Source: Desulfosporosinus lacus DSM 15449 (GTDB taxonomy: Bacteria; Bacillota; Desulfitobacteriia; Desulfitobacteriales; Desulfitobacteriaceae). Taken from it: a DNA stretch of 64,000 bases. A model generated the notes under the pieces. It ran no database searches and had not been told where the DNA came from. It worked only from the letters and a program-made list of their open reading frames with translations. Below are positions 42,488 through 51,712 of the stretch, one piece after another; position 1 is the stretch's first letter; every line of letters starts with the position of its first letter. The stretch is taken from positions 62,001-126,000 of the forward strand of contig NZ_FQXJ01000016.1 in assembly GCF_900129935.1 (NCBI RefSeq), read 5' to 3'. Made by a program: the position numbers and the translations under genes.

Positions 42488-43375
42488 ATGTTCATCTCTA
42501 AGGATACGCATTTCTTTGCCTTGGATAAAAACAACTTATCCGTTGCTCAAGTTGATTTACCCTGTGAGCTGACCTTGGAAACCTTGGACTGCTTTAGTGA
42601 GCAAATCAATTCCTCTCAGGATACTCTTGAAATTCTCGACTTTGAGCGCGTCAATCCCGCTACAGGTCCAGTTTTTCTAAACGGAATAAAGGCCGGGGAT
42701 GTCATCTCAGTCACGATTCAGGCGATTCGGGTCAAATCACCGGGTAAAATGGTTGCTGCCCCTGATGCAGGTATTCTGGGCAGCCTGATTAAAAAATCAG
42801 AAACCCTGATTATCCCCATCGAAGGGGACACTGCTTGCTTTAAAAATTTACAATTACCCTTAACTCCAATGATCGGAGTCATTGGGATTGCCCCGGAAGG
42901 AGCAGGAGTACCCTGCGGAACTCCTGGAAGTCACGGCGGCAACATGGATTGCACCCTGATCAAACCGGGATCTACCCTCTATCTGCCCGTTCAGGTAGAT
43001 GGCGGCCTGTTCGCACTTGGAGATTTGCATGCCGTCATGGGGGATGGGGAAATCATGGTTTCAGGCGTCGAAGTTTCCGGCGAGGTGGATGTAATCATCC
43101 GCAAGGTCGATAACTGGGAAATCAGCAATCCCGTCGTACAGACTGAAAAAGAACTGGCTTTCATTGCTTCGGCTCTAACCCTCGATCAAGCGATCGAAAC
43201 AGCGACTATCGAGATGGCTCAATTCCTGACTCAGAGAAGTTCTCTCAGTCTCAACGAAGCCGGCATGTTAATGAGTGCCTGTGGTAACGCTCAGATCTGT
43301 CAAATCGTAGATCCTTTAAAGACTGCCAGATTTTCTATGCCTCTCAGTGTTCTTAATCAACTCAAAATTCTTTAA
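42488..43375 (+). CDS. Acetamidase/formamidase family hydrolase
   Basis: A 295-residue FmdA_AmdA-family protein. Blocks include PATGPVFLNGIKAGDVISVTI, APEGAGVPCGTPGSHGGNMDC, LYLPVQVDGGLFALGDLHAVMGDGE and a late SLNEAGMLMSACGNAQI. These proteins hydrolyse formamide, acetamide or similar amides to acid and ammonia with a metal-bound water; the short form found in Firmicutes has not been tied to one substrate. AAGGAGGAG site. Sandwiched between two paralogous permeases, it probably works on what they import. Confidence 0.88.
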   Translation: MFISKDTHFFALDKNNLSVAQVDLPCELTLETLDCFSEQINSSQDTLEILDFERVNPATGPVFLNGIKAGDVISVTIQAIRVKSPGKMVAAPDAGILGSLIKKSETLIIPIEGDTACFKNLQLPLTPMIGVIGIAPEGAGVPCGTPGSHGGNMDCTLIKPGSTLYLPVQVDGGLFALGDLHAVMGDGEIMVSGVEVSGEVDVIIRKVDNWEISNPVVQTEKELAFIASALTLDQAIETATIEMAQFLTQRSSLSLNEAGMLMSACGNAQICQIVDPLKTARFSMPLSVLNQLKIL

Positions 43376-43405
43376 AATTCTTTTTAGAAAGGAAGGTTTT
43401 TATTT

Positions 43406-44779
43406 ATGCCAAATATCGAGAATCCCCCGAACAGTTCAAGCCTAGAGGAATTTGGATATAAGCAAGAGCTTAAAAGAGCTCTCAGTTTTAAGGACCTGCT
43501 CTTCTATGGAATGGTTTTCATGGTTCCTATCGCTCCAATGGGCATTTACGGATATGTTACCGATGTCTCTAACGGGATGGCTCCTATGGCATATATCATT
43601 GGAATTATTGCTATGATTTTCACAGCATTGAGCTACGCCAGAATGTCGAAAGCCTTTCCGATGGCCGGTTCCGTCTACTCATACGCTTCTCGGGGAATCA
43701 ATCCCTATGTAGGTTTTTTTGCGGGTTGGTCCTTACTTTTAGACTACATTCTCACCCCTGCCTTGGTTTACCTTGTTGCAGGTTATGCTCTGCAGGAGAT
43801 CTTACCCATCCTTCCTTATTGGGGCTGGATCGCTCTCTTTGTTATTATCAACACGGTGGTAAATTTCCGCGGGATTGAGCTCACTGCTAAAACTAATATC
43901 GGACTGCTGATTTTTGAACTGTTTGTTCTTGTAATCTTTGTGGTCATGGCCTTTGTGGCAGTTTTGAAAGGGGCCGGCCAAGGTGCTTTCACCTTAGACC
44001 CCATTTGGAAACCTGAAGGTTTCAACATGGATATGGTCATGGCTGCCACTTCCCTGGCGGTTTTAAGTTTTTTAGGCTTTGACGCTATCAGTACTCTGGC
44101 TGAAGAAGCCAAAGAACCTCAGAAGATTGTTGGCAGAGCTACGGTAACGGCCTTAATTCTCGTCGGCGGACTCTTTGTTCTTCAAACGTACCTGGCCGGA
44201 CTGCTCTGGCCAGATCACACCACCTTCCAAAACCCTGACACCGCATTCTACGCGGTCGCTCAAGTAGCCGGAGGAAACTGGCTTAGAATTCTTGTCGCTC
44301 TGGGGACAGCCGTGGCTTGGGGGATCGGTGACGGGCTCGTGGCTCAAGCCGCAATCTCCCGTCTGCTCTACAGCATGTCCCGTGACAAGATGATGCCCGC
44401 TTTCCTGGGTAAAATTCATCCCAAGTATCAAACTCCTTATATGAGCACTCTGTTTGTGGCTTTTATCGCAATTGCCATTGGTGCACTTCTTAGCATGGAC
44501 CTCCTGACCTCTATGGTCAACTTCGGAGCACTGACCGGTTTCATGTTTCTGCACGCTTCCGTGGTATCCCACTACGTGATCAGGGGCAAGCAAACAGATC
44601 TGACCTCTTTGTTCAAATACCTCCTCCTGCCAGCCATAGGGTTCATTATCATCTTCTATGTCTGGATGAGTCTCCAGCCTCAAGCCAAAATTGTTGGTTT
44701 CAGTTGGCTTGCCATAGGCTTTGTCTACACAGCCTATAAAACTAAGTTCTTTAAAGAAAAACCACCAGCTTTTAAGTAA
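43406..44779 (+). CDS. APC-family amino acid/amine permease, copy 2
   Basis: A 457-residue permease with 12 helices, paralogous to the 41.1-kb copy. Shared blocks are KDLLFYGMVFMVPIAPMGIYGYV, MAGSVYSYASRGINPYVGFFAGW, LAVLSFLGFDAISTLAEEAKEP and ISRLLYSMSRDKMMPAFLGKIHPKYQTPY. It has a 17-residue longer N-terminal tail. The start has AGAAAGGAAGG. It follows the amidase by 30 bases and is closed by a strong terminator, so it is the last gene of the cluster. Confidence 0.88.
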   Translation: MPNIENPPNSSSLEEFGYKQELKRALSFKDLLFYGMVFMVPIAPMGIYGYVTDVSNGMAPMAYIIGIIAMIFTALSYARMSKAFPMAGSVYSYASRGINPYVGFFAGWSLLLDYILTPALVYLVAGYALQEILPILPYWGWIALFVIINTVVNFRGIELTAKTNIGLLIFELFVLVIFVVMAFVAVLKGAGQGAFTLDPIWKPEGFNMDMVMAATSLAVLSFLGFDAISTLAEEAKEPQKIVGRATVTALILVGGLFVLQTYLAGLLWPDHTTFQNPDTAFYAVAQVAGGNWLRILVALGTAVAWGIGDGLVAQAAISRLLYSMSRDKMMPAFLGKIHPKYQTPYMSTLFVAFIAIAIGALLSMDLLTSMVNFGALTGFMFLHASVVSHYVIRGKQTDLTSLFKYLLLPAIGFIIIFYVWMSLQPQAKIVGFSWLAIGFVYTAYKTKFFKEKPPAFK

Positions 44780-44804
44780 TTAAACCAGTAATACTTTTAC
44801 TATA

Positions 44805-44852
44805 ACAACAAGGCTAGAGGGCATCTATAACCCCTCTAGCCTTGTTGTTTAT
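44805..44852 (+). terminator. Terminator of the permease-amidase-permease cluster
   Basis: Perfect 17-bp stem ACAACAAGGCTAGAGGG/CCCTCTAGCCTTGTTGT (44805-44821 with 44832-44848), then TTTATG. It starts 25 bases after the last stop codon. Confidence 0.85.
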
Positions 44853-44966
44853 GCTACATTATCGAAGAAATTCGCAAGAATAGAACTATTTAGCCCCAAA
44901 AAGACTTATGATACATCACCGATAACCTATGTCTATCGAGTTAATATCGAGGAAACTCTTGGATGA

Positions 44967-45025
44967 TACCTAGATACCTAGATTAGGCTTATCATATCTG
45001 AGAAATTACCTAGGAAAATACCTAG
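44967..45025. repeat. Four TACCTAG repeats
   Basis: TACCTAG occurs at 44967, 44975, 45007 and 45019. Two copies are abutted (GATACCTAGATACCTAGAT), and two form TACCTAGGAAAATACCTAGGAATT at a 12-bp period, each containing the palindrome CCTAGG. This could be a regulator site array or debris; no intact gene lies downstream on the plus strand. Confidence 0.5.
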
Positions 45026-45121
45026 GAATTTATTTTTCAAGCCTATAGTTTATACAGATGCCGATATTCTAGAACGGATTTATACTAAGTTATACAAGTT
45101 GCTACAAACAAGAGTATTAAT

Positions 45122-45274
45122 ATGATAGAAAATAATTTTTTGGTCGAAAATAAAAATGGAACATCATTCATTAAAGAAGGGGCTGATAAATACATTGACC
45201 AAATAACTCTAAATCAAATTACTACAGGAATCAATAGCGACAGCATAGCGTTTTTCCTTGGTGATCCGTCATAG
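45122..45274 (+). CDS. Possible 50-residue ORF of unknown origin
   Basis: ATG-to-TAG frame of 50 codons (MIENNFLVENKNGTSFIKEG at the start, IAFFLGDPS at the end) with no clear ribosome site. It resembles a fragment more than a complete protein. It lies in a stretch (44.9-45.6 kb) of broken short frames. I do not recognise it. Confidence 0.2.
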   Translation: MIENNFLVENKNGTSFIKEGADKYIDQITLNQITTGINSDSIAFFLGDPS

Positions 45275-45289
45275 GCACAAATAACCCAT

Positions 45290-45648
45290 GTCGATGTCAG
45301 ATAGCATTTTTTCAGCACAAAGAGCACTGTATTCTTGATAAAATACGGTGTTCTTTGTGAATCGAATGGAGGTTGTTACTATTGAATAAAACAAATAAGC
45401 TTTTTACTTCAATTAATGTATTTAAATTTCTAATTGCTGTCTCTGCGGTGAACGAAGTTACATCTCCCTCGCAGCCATGATCTTTGGCAAGTGGACTCCT
45501 TTAGGCTCAAAGGGCAAGCCGCACAGAGCACTGTGATATTGATGAAACAACTTTAAAATCTATATATTGGCTAGTAGAAGAAATTACAAAATAAAGAAGG
45601 GGCCGTATCGAAATTAAAAGTTTATTTCGCCACGCCCCCTTTTGTAAA
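45290..45648. other. Decayed region with a terminator-like hairpin
   Basis: A 16-bp hairpin CAAAGAGCACTGTATT/AATACGGTGTTCTTTG (two G-U pairs) stands at about 45318-45361. After GGAGG at 45369 a TTG opens a 32-codon frame ending TGA at 45480. A C-terminal-looking tail (HCDIDETTLKSIYWLVEEITK, stop near 45592) has no start. These appear to be remnants of one or more small genes; none is supported as functional. Confidence 0.4.
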
Positions 45649-46908
45649 TTAATCCTCCAGCCCCGAAAAATCTAAAGTAGCAAAAAGGTCCTCAATCGTC
45701 TCTTCTCTGCGGATAACTTCCACACTTCCGTCCACTTTGAGGAGCAATTCTGCCGAGCGTAATTTGCCATTATAGTTAAATCCCATAGCATGGCCATGTG
45801 CTCCAGTGTCATGGATAACAGCAATATCCCCAATATCCATTCTGGGTAACGCCCTATCTATAGCAAATTTGTCGTTGTTCTCACACAACCCCCCTGTTAC
45901 ATCATAAATGTAATCAGCTGGCCAATCCTCTTTGCCCATCACTGTGATGTGGTGATAAGCCCCATAGAGACCTGGACGCATTAAGTTAGCCATACAGGCA
46001 TCTAACCCTACATAATTTTTATATATTTCTTTCTTATGCAACACCTTGGTTACTAAATAACCATAGGGGCCCATGATCATCCGTCCGCTCTCCAGGGCGA
46101 TCTTCAATGGGTCCAGCCCCTTAGCCGCAATCAATTCGTCGTAAGCCTTCTTTATCCCTTTGCCTATAGCATCCAGGCTAACGGGTTCTTGATCCGGTCG
46201 ATAAGGAATACCAATGCCTCCGCCCAAATTTACAAATTCAATTCTGATCCCTAATTTCTCGTTTATCTCTCCGATAAGCTTAAACATCATAGTGGCAGTC
46301 TCTATAAAATACTTAGAATCAAGTTCATTAGATATAATCATTGTGTGAATCCCGAAGCGTTCTACTCCTTTTTCTCGGGCAATTTGATAGGCTTCAAAAA
46401 TTTGCGACTTTGTTAAACCGTATTTAGCGTCAGCCGGTTTGCCAATAATCGCGTTCCCTCCGTCGCGTAAGCGGCCCGGATTATAGCGAAATGATATAAT
46501 TTCAGGCATTCCGATATTTTTCTCTAAAAAATCGATATGAGTAATGTCATCCAGATTAATAATTGCGCCTAATTCTTTGGCCTTTTTATATTCGTGAACA
46601 GGGGTATTATTGGAAGTGAACATAATATTTTCGTCAAAAATCCGAGCCTTTTCCGCTAAAATCAGTTCAGCCATTGAACTGCAATCCGCTCCGAATCCTT
46701 CTTCACGCAAGATTTTAAGGATATATGGGTTAGGTGTTGCTTTGACTGCAAAGTACTCTTTAAACTCCGGTGCCCAACTGAATGCCTCAATCAATTTCCG
46801 GGCATTTTTTCGGATAGCTGCTTCATCATAAATATGAAAAGGTGAACCGTATCGGTCGATCAATGTCTCCAGCTGTTGCTTGTCAAAAGGTAATGTTTTT
46901 TCTGCCAC
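45649..46908 (-). CDS. lysA: Diaminopimelate decarboxylase
   Basis: A 419-residue fold-III PLP decarboxylase. The PLP lysine is in YFAVKATPNP (about residue 53); the glycine-rich phosphate loop is EFVNLGGGIGIPY; ESGRMIMGPYG and the late DVTGGLCENNDKFAIDR (with the Cys of the second subunit) and NYNGKLRSAELL follow the LysA order. It converts meso-diaminopimelate to lysine and CO2. Slightly divergent from the commonest LysA, so a related amino-acid decarboxylase was considered, but the lysine riboswitch directly upstream settles the pathway. Start GTG at 46908 with GGGGAGA. Confidence 0.9.
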   Translation of the reverse strand: MAEKTLPFDKQQLETLIDRYGSPFHIYDEAAIRKNARKLIEAFSWAPEFKEYFAVKATPNPYILKILREEGFGADCSSMAELILAEKARIFDENIMFTSNNTPVHEYKKAKELGAIINLDDITHIDFLEKNIGMPEIISFRYNPGRLRDGGNAIIGKPADAKYGLTKSQIFEAYQIAREKGVERFGIHTMIISNELDSKYFIETATMMFKLIGEINEKLGIRIEFVNLGGGIGIPYRPDQEPVSLDAIGKGIKKAYDELIAAKGLDPLKIALESGRMIMGPYGYLVTKVLHKKEIYKNYVGLDACMANLMRPGLYGAYHHITVMGKEDWPADYIYDVTGGLCENNDKFAIDRALPRMDIGDIAVIHDTGAHGHAMGFNYNGKLRSAELLLKVDGSVEVIRREETIEDLFATLDFSGLED

Positions 46909-46940
46909 TAATGTTCTCCCCTTACTTAATTTATACTCTA

Positions 46941-46980
46941 AATAATAAGAAAACAGTTTAAAGAGCGCACTCCTAAACTG
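46941..46980 (-). terminator. Attenuator terminator of the lysine riboswitch
   Basis: Minus strand CAGTTTA-GGAG-TGCG-CTCT-TAAACTG hairpin followed by TTTTCTTATTATTT. It sits between the aptamer and lysA, where lysine binding would favour its formation and stop transcription. Confidence 0.8.
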
Positions 46981-47007
46981 CTTAAATATCTAAGCCAATC
47001 TTTAAGA

Positions 47008-47169
47008 GATAGTGCTCCACCCAACGTCTGGGTGACAGTCATGTACCTATTAAATACATAACCAGTAAAAGTCCTTATACCGCAGCTTTTACTTCGGCAA
47101 TTATTCCTTTCGGCACACCTCATCGCTGGATCGCTTAGTGTACTTACTCTTAATAACCGCGCCTCTATC
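47008..47169 (-). promoter_or_regulatory. Lysine riboswitch (L box) controlling lysA
   Basis: Minus strand, about 160 nt. P1 is GATAG (47169-47165) with CTATC (47012-47008). Conserved core pieces in order are AGAGGCGCGG, AAGAGTAAGTA, GATGAGGTGTGCCGAAAGG, TTGCCGAAG, then ACTGTCACC..GGTGGAGCACTATC closing the last arm. This is the sequence pattern of the lysine aptamer. A terminator follows at once and then lysA, so lysine shuts off its own final biosynthetic step by premature termination. Confidence 0.92.
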
Positions 47170-47244
47170 AAAATTATTGAGTTGTTTAATTATGCAACAA
47201 TGTTTAAATAAATGTCAATCAAATTTTAATATTTGTCATAGTTT

Positions 47245-47595
47245 CTACTCTTCAGATTGCCCTGTTTGCACTGATTTTATGAAATTTAATGTCCTTTCGA
47301 CTTTTAGAAAATCAATAAATCGGCTTTCTCTCAAAATTTCTCTGCCTTCGTAAAATATTAAAATAGTCGGTACTGTAAATACTGAGGATTGCCCTGCTAT
47401 TTCTGTCTGTTCAGCGACAGATATTTTGATTACTTTAATTGGATAGCCTTCTGCTAGACTCATAAGTTTCGGGAAAACGGCCTGGCAAACATTACAATCT
47501 ACGGAGCTAAAATAAAGAATTACCTGTTTCTCTTCTGCCATCAACTGTTCGAGGTGCTCTTTTGTCTCAATAATAACTGCCGATTTAATGCTCAT
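47245..47595 (-). CDS. Thioredoxin-family protein with CNVC active site
   Basis: A 116-residue thioredoxin-fold protein. Residues ~25-42 give ILYFSSVDCNVCQAVFPKL, so the active-site pair is Cys-Asn-Val-Cys in place of CGPC. The cis-Pro is in VFTVPTILIFYEGREI. No signal peptide, so cytoplasmic. CxxC variants of this kind occur in thioredoxin-like proteins with undefined partners; reduction of disulfides or thiol carrier activity is likely. Start with AGGGAGAG. Confidence 0.85.
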   Translation of the reverse strand: MSIKSAVIIETKEHLEQLMAEEKQVILYFSSVDCNVCQAVFPKLMSLAEGYPIKVIKISVAEQTEIAGQSSVFTVPTILIFYEGREILRESRFIDFLKVERTLNFIKSVQTGQSEE

Positions 47596-47707
47596 TTCTA
47601 TTGACTCTCCCTGCTTTAGATTTACCCCAATTTAAAGAATATCTCAATCTTGTGCGGCTTAATCATAAACAAACTCATTACCGATATATTGATTATGGGT
47701 GATTTAA

Positions 47708-48880
47708 TTGCGTCTGACCTTAAGAGAAACCATTTATCTTCTTACCGGATGGCTCACCTTATTTATTATTGGCACTGATTTGTTTGTTATATCCCCATTA
47801 TTGCCGTTGATCGCTAAAGAATATGGAATAACGCCCGCTGTTGCAGGGTGGATAGTTACCGTATTTTCGCTTATGTATGCCCTTAGTGCTCCGCTGTTCG
47901 GGTGGCTTTCAGACCGCAAAGGTCGCCGCCTTTTTATTGTATTCGGTTTATTAGCTTTTTGCCTGTCGAATTTTTCAACAGCCATTTCCCCTTCATTTAC
48001 TACGTTAATAATCAGTCGCATTTTTGCTGGTTTATCTGTGGCAGCTATAACCCCTTTAGTTTATGCAATTATTGGCGACGCAGCCTTACCTGAACACAGA
48101 GGGGTATGGCTTTCTGTGGTAGTATCTGGACATCTTATGGCATTATGGGCAGGTGCACCTATCGGAACTATGTTAGAACAAGTTCTCGGGTGGCGTGCTA
48201 TTTTTATAGGTTTAGCTATAATTGCTGCTTTACTGTCAATTTTAAACTTTAGAGTTTGGGCATCAATACAAAAAGTAGATTCCATAGAGGCACCGACAAA
48301 AGGCAGTGTGTTAAGAATTATTTCCGCAGTAAGTGTAACTGCTTTTTGGGCAATTGCCATGTATGCTCTTTATGTCTTTCTTGGCACAGGATTGGTTCTC
48401 TATAATCATTTTTCCTCCAATGAGCTTGCAGCTTCAATTACCGTTTTTGGTATAGGGGCTGTACTAGGCAGTTTATGCAGTGGGAGAGTGACAGATAAAA
48501 TTGGTACAAGAATGGTATCGATTTTCAGTACAGCCATACTTATCGGCGTACTTGCCCTATTAGGCCTTTTCTTCTCAGCAAGAACTTTAGTTTATCTTTT
48601 GTTATTCTTATGGGCACTTACCGGATATGCCTCCTTTACTTCATACCAAGCACGTTTGGCAGAAGAATTTCCAGAAACTCGAGGAATGGCACTTGCCTTA
48701 AACAATACAGCATTATATATCGGTATCACTCTTGGCTCTATGACAGGCAGTTTGGTTATTACAAAATGGGGTTTTTTCGCTTTACCATTTATCTGTAGCG
48801 GAATAGCCTTAATAAGCTGCTTAATATCTGCTAAAAGAAAGAGGCATACTCCTAAGGCAGCTCTAAAGCCATCATCTTAG
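47708..48880 (+). CDS. MFS transporter, DHA1-like exporter
   Basis: A 390-residue major facilitator with 12 helices. The loop 2-3 motif is GWLSDRKGRRLFIVFGLL (motif A), and FLGTGLVLYNHF, then CSGRVTDKIGTRMVSIF (its second-half counterpart) follow. Motif C-like G..GP is weak. DHA1-type members export drugs, sugars or amino acids such as arabinose/purine efflux pumps of the AraJ group. Start is a TTG with a weak GGGTG site. Unlinked to neighbours; terminator at 48864-48907. Confidence 0.85.
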   Translation: MRLTLRETIYLLTGWLTLFIIGTDLFVISPLLPLIAKEYGITPAVAGWIVTVFSLMYALSAPLFGWLSDRKGRRLFIVFGLLAFCLSNFSTAISPSFTTLIISRIFAGLSVAAITPLVYAIIGDAALPEHRGVWLSVVVSGHLMALWAGAPIGTMLEQVLGWRAIFIGLAIIAALLSILNFRVWASIQKVDSIEAPTKGSVLRIISAVSVTAFWAIAMYALYVFLGTGLVLYNHFSSNELAASITVFGIGAVLGSLCSGRVTDKIGTRMVSIFSTAILIGVLALLGLFFSARTLVYLLLFLWALTGYASFTSYQARLAEEFPETRGMALALNNTALYIGITLGSMTGSLVITKWGFFALPFICSGIALISCLISAKRKRHTPKAALKPSS

Positions 48881-48907
48881 CCAGACTTAGGTCAGGTGAT
48901 GGCTTTA
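48864..48907 (+). terminator. Terminator of the MFS gene
   Basis: TAAAGCCATCA/TGATGGCTTTA, 11-bp perfect stem with a 22-nt loop, overlapping the stop codon of the transporter gene. The T-run is short, so termination may be partial. Confidence 0.55.
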
Positions 48908-49027
48908 CTGCTTATACAAAATTCGCTTAAAAATCCCTATATCCTTTGCGTTCCCTGTTCAAATCGGTGAAAATCATTAAAGCAATGAACTATCTAATCC
49001 TCATGTCAGGTTCGCTGCTTCTCGTAC

Positions 49028-49609
49028 TTAAATTCGTCGAAAAACGGATTCTAATGGTATGATAAAATCCTCAAATAACTCTACCGGAACCTCATCAGGT
49101 GCAGAGTAGACCGTGGGTTTTCCATACTGACCGTTTTGAAGTCGAAATACCAGGACTGTTTCATCCAAGGGGTGAACGACCCAATACTCTTTTACCCCCG
49201 AATTTTCATAAAGTCCTAGTTTTATTCCTAAGTCTTTTTTAAACGTTGAAGGTGACAGTATCTCTATAATCATGTCCGGTGTACCCAAACATCCGCGCTC
49301 ATCAATTTTTCGCGGATCACACACCACCGAAATATCTGGTTGAACAACCTTATCAATTACTGAATCGGGCTGCTCTGATTCGCCTAGCCGGACATCGAAG
49401 GGAGCCATATAGACTCGACATCTATTTCCCGTGAGCCAATTTGCCAATATGCGAAACAATTCTCCTAAAATTTCTTGATGTTTTGGTGTAGGCGAGGGAG
49501 TCATATTATAGGAAACACCATCAATCAGTTCCCACCGCTCGTCTTCCGGCCAAGTCAAATAGTCCGCGTAGCTGTAATAGGCTGTCAACACTTTAGAAGT
49601 AGGCGACAT
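49028..49609 (-). CDS. Uma2-family (DUF820) protein, copy 3
   Basis: A 193-residue Uma2 protein with a perfect AGGAGG site. It shares with copy 1 the N-terminal block YADYLTWPEDERWELIDG..YNMTP and CRVYMAPFDVRL, VVQPDISVVCD, GTPDMIIEILSPSTFKKDLGIKL and VKEYWVVHP. The core acidic residues and Lys are kept. Function unknown. Located between an MFS gene and a large membrane-anchored protein with no evident link to either. Confidence 0.8.
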   Translation of the reverse strand: MSPTSKVLTAYYSYADYLTWPEDERWELIDGVSYNMTPSPTPKHQEILGELFRILANWLTGNRCRVYMAPFDVRLGESEQPDSVIDKVVQPDISVVCDPRKIDERGCLGTPDMIIEILSPSTFKKDLGIKLGLYENSGVKEYWVVHPLDETVLVFRLQNGQYGKPTVYSAPDEVPVELFEDFIIPLESVFRRI

Positions 49610-49783
49610 TTAGACACCTCCTCACTTTTCCATATTATAACACGTTCCCGGCCTGAATATCACTCATTCCAACATCATGCAATGCGGCTTGCAACTGTTT
49701 GAAAATAGATAAGGGAACAAGTTTGTTATTTTGGTTTCGATAATCCAAAATATTGAACCTGCCCCCTTGTTTAATGCCTTACT

Positions 49784-51394
49784 TTAATGTACGGTTACAA
49801 TACTATTTACCGTTTCTTTGTCTTGTACATATTTAACGCTAATCGTTTCACCTATTTTCAGGAAGGGTAATCTTTCTGATTTGGAGATATTCGCTGTAAA
49901 GACATCCGCCTGTCCTTCTAATAGAATATAGTAATAAGTATTCCCTTCGATAACGACATTTTGGATATCCGTAATCTTAGCTGATACTTCAAATTCCTCT
50001 TTTGGAACTTGTGCATCTTTTCCTATTGTTCCAGCGCCTCCAACTGTAAACTTTTCGTACGTTTCTTCTACAGTAACACCTGTTATTACTTTTTGATAAT
50101 CCCCTGCATCTACTAAAGCATACATCTTAATAAGCCCTGCATTGTCTTTCAATGAAATGAAATAGGTTGGTTTTCCGTTGATATTTAAAAGCAGAGGGAA
50201 AGTTGAGTTATAACCTTTCTCTTGTACTGCACCTTGGGCACTATCCATAGCGGAATATTCTTCGGCTGACGGTATACTGTAAAATGTCGTTTCTTTTGTC
50301 CGTAGATTGACTAAGATAAAACCGATATTTGATTCATCACGCACCACAGATGTTATTCCCGTATACAAATACACGTCATCATTAATCGCCAGATAATTGT
50401 ATCCCTCTGTTGTCGCCAAAACCCCTCGCTGTCCGACTATCGAATTCAAAAACCCGCCTTGATATTTTCCATTATAATTAACTTGTTCTAACACTAGTTC
50501 GGACTCAAAGACTCTATCAACCCATGTTGGAACATCTTCTATACTTATTTTTTGATGCTCTCCTGTTGAAGCATTTAGCATAATTACGTTTTTAACATCA
50601 GTCCCACCAAACAGACCGATTTTCTTTTCATGGACAGCTACAATCCAATAAGGCGTTCCTTCTTCGTCTACTTCAAAGCTGAAGTCTCCTAAAATATCGG
50701 TCATATAATTAAATCTTAAGAATCTTTTTAGATTACTGCCAAACCGTTCACTTTCAGAATACATAATATTCTGTTTTGGTTTTTCTAAAGTTACTTCTCC
50801 ATTAATCATATCGACCATAATAATATTTGGAATTCCAGCTTCCTTATTATTGAGCCATTTAAAGAACCCAGCGTATTCCAAGGGAGAGACTCTAATTGGT
50901 TTTCCTTGGTAGTTGATTTGCGTATAATCCGAAGCTACGCTAAATTGGGAGACCAATTCAACAATCTCACCCATTTTTCTATCCCCTAGTCTTTGAGCTG
51001 TATCTCTATCAACTGTTGGGACTTGATCAAACGCTATCTCTGTAACATCCTCAGCAAAATTACCTTCCTGCTTTTCAATTAGAGTTGCGTATTGTTGGGC
51101 ATGAAATAGTGGCATAGAGTAAATTGCAACTACTCCGGCGACGACTAATATCAGCACTGACGCAATGAGCAGATAAGATGATGTGGATACTTGCTTATTT
51201 AAGATGATCTTATTATTTACTATTGCAAACTGAGGCAACAGAAATAACCCTGAACCTAAAAGAAGCATTATGGATAAGTAGGTCCAAAAGCCTATTGATT
51301 GGATGTTAATAGGTACTAGTAAAAAGTAATACGAAATTAAGATAAGTGCTATCCATATGATTGCTGTAATGATGTTCCCTTTTGCATTTTTCAT
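49784..51394 (-). CDS. Large membrane-anchored protein of unknown function
   Basis: A 536-residue protein. Three hydrophobic helices at the N-terminus (about 8-27, 34-54, 72-93) are followed by a ~440-residue domain that is probably outside the membrane, rich in beta strands with a repeated pattern of aromatic residues (PIRVSPLEYAGFFKWLNNKEAGIPNIIMVD, and later IVAVHEKKIGLFGGTDVKNVIMLNA). The last ~80 residues look like a separate small beta barrel. Similar long proteins occur in clostridia without known role. Start has AAGGAAAGG. I do not assign a function; envelope-associated is the only fair statement. Confidence 0.7.
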   Translation of the reverse strand: MKNAKGNIITAIIWIALILISYYFLLVPINIQSIGFWTYLSIMLLLGSGLFLLPQFAIVNNKIILNKQVSTSSYLLIASVLILVVAGVVAIYSMPLFHAQQYATLIEKQEGNFAEDVTEIAFDQVPTVDRDTAQRLGDRKMGEIVELVSQFSVASDYTQINYQGKPIRVSPLEYAGFFKWLNNKEAGIPNIIMVDMINGEVTLEKPKQNIMYSESERFGSNLKRFLRFNYMTDILGDFSFEVDEEGTPYWIVAVHEKKIGLFGGTDVKNVIMLNASTGEHQKISIEDVPTWVDRVFESELVLEQVNYNGKYQGGFLNSIVGQRGVLATTEGYNYLAINDDVYLYTGITSVVRDESNIGFILVNLRTKETTFYSIPSAEEYSAMDSAQGAVQEKGYNSTFPLLLNINGKPTYFISLKDNAGLIKMYALVDAGDYQKVITGVTVEETYEKFTVGGAGTIGKDAQVPKEEFEVSAKITDIQNVVIEGNTYYYILLEGQADVFTANISKSERLPFLKIGETISVKYVQDKETVNSIVTVH

Positions 51395-51620
51395 ATTTTA
51401 TTCCTTTCCTTGCACCAGTTTATATTCAGTACTCCATGCCCCATTACTAACGTTTATTTTAGGTATACGCTTAAAGACTTCGCTAAAAGTAGTCAAAGTC
51501 CTTTTTATCTGTGGCAAAGATACTCGCTGCAGGGTACTTGATAGATTAATAATTATGTACTAAAAGCTCTGGGAAATCTTATATAAGAAGAGGGGGATTA
51601 ACTCAGAAAACTAGATACCT

Positions 51621-51667
51621 GCAAAAATGCCGCAATCAGGCCAAGGGTCTGATTGCGGCATTTTTGC
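51621..51667. terminator. Strong bidirectional terminator
   Basis: Perfect 19-bp stem GCAAAAATGCCGCAATCAG/CTGATTGCGGCATTTTTGC with a 9-nt loop. Located between the large membrane protein gene and the gene ending at 51713, both on the minus strand, so it mainly terminates the latter. Confidence 0.85.
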
Positions 51668-51712
51668 AGTCGACATTTTACGACTAAACCGGGATTTAGG
51701 GCTTTATTCCTC

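Noticed and set aside
46938-47171. A 77-codon frame upstream of lysA on the minus strand
   Set aside because: It coincides with the lysine riboswitch and its terminator; it has no ribosome site and its sequence is explained by RNA structure.
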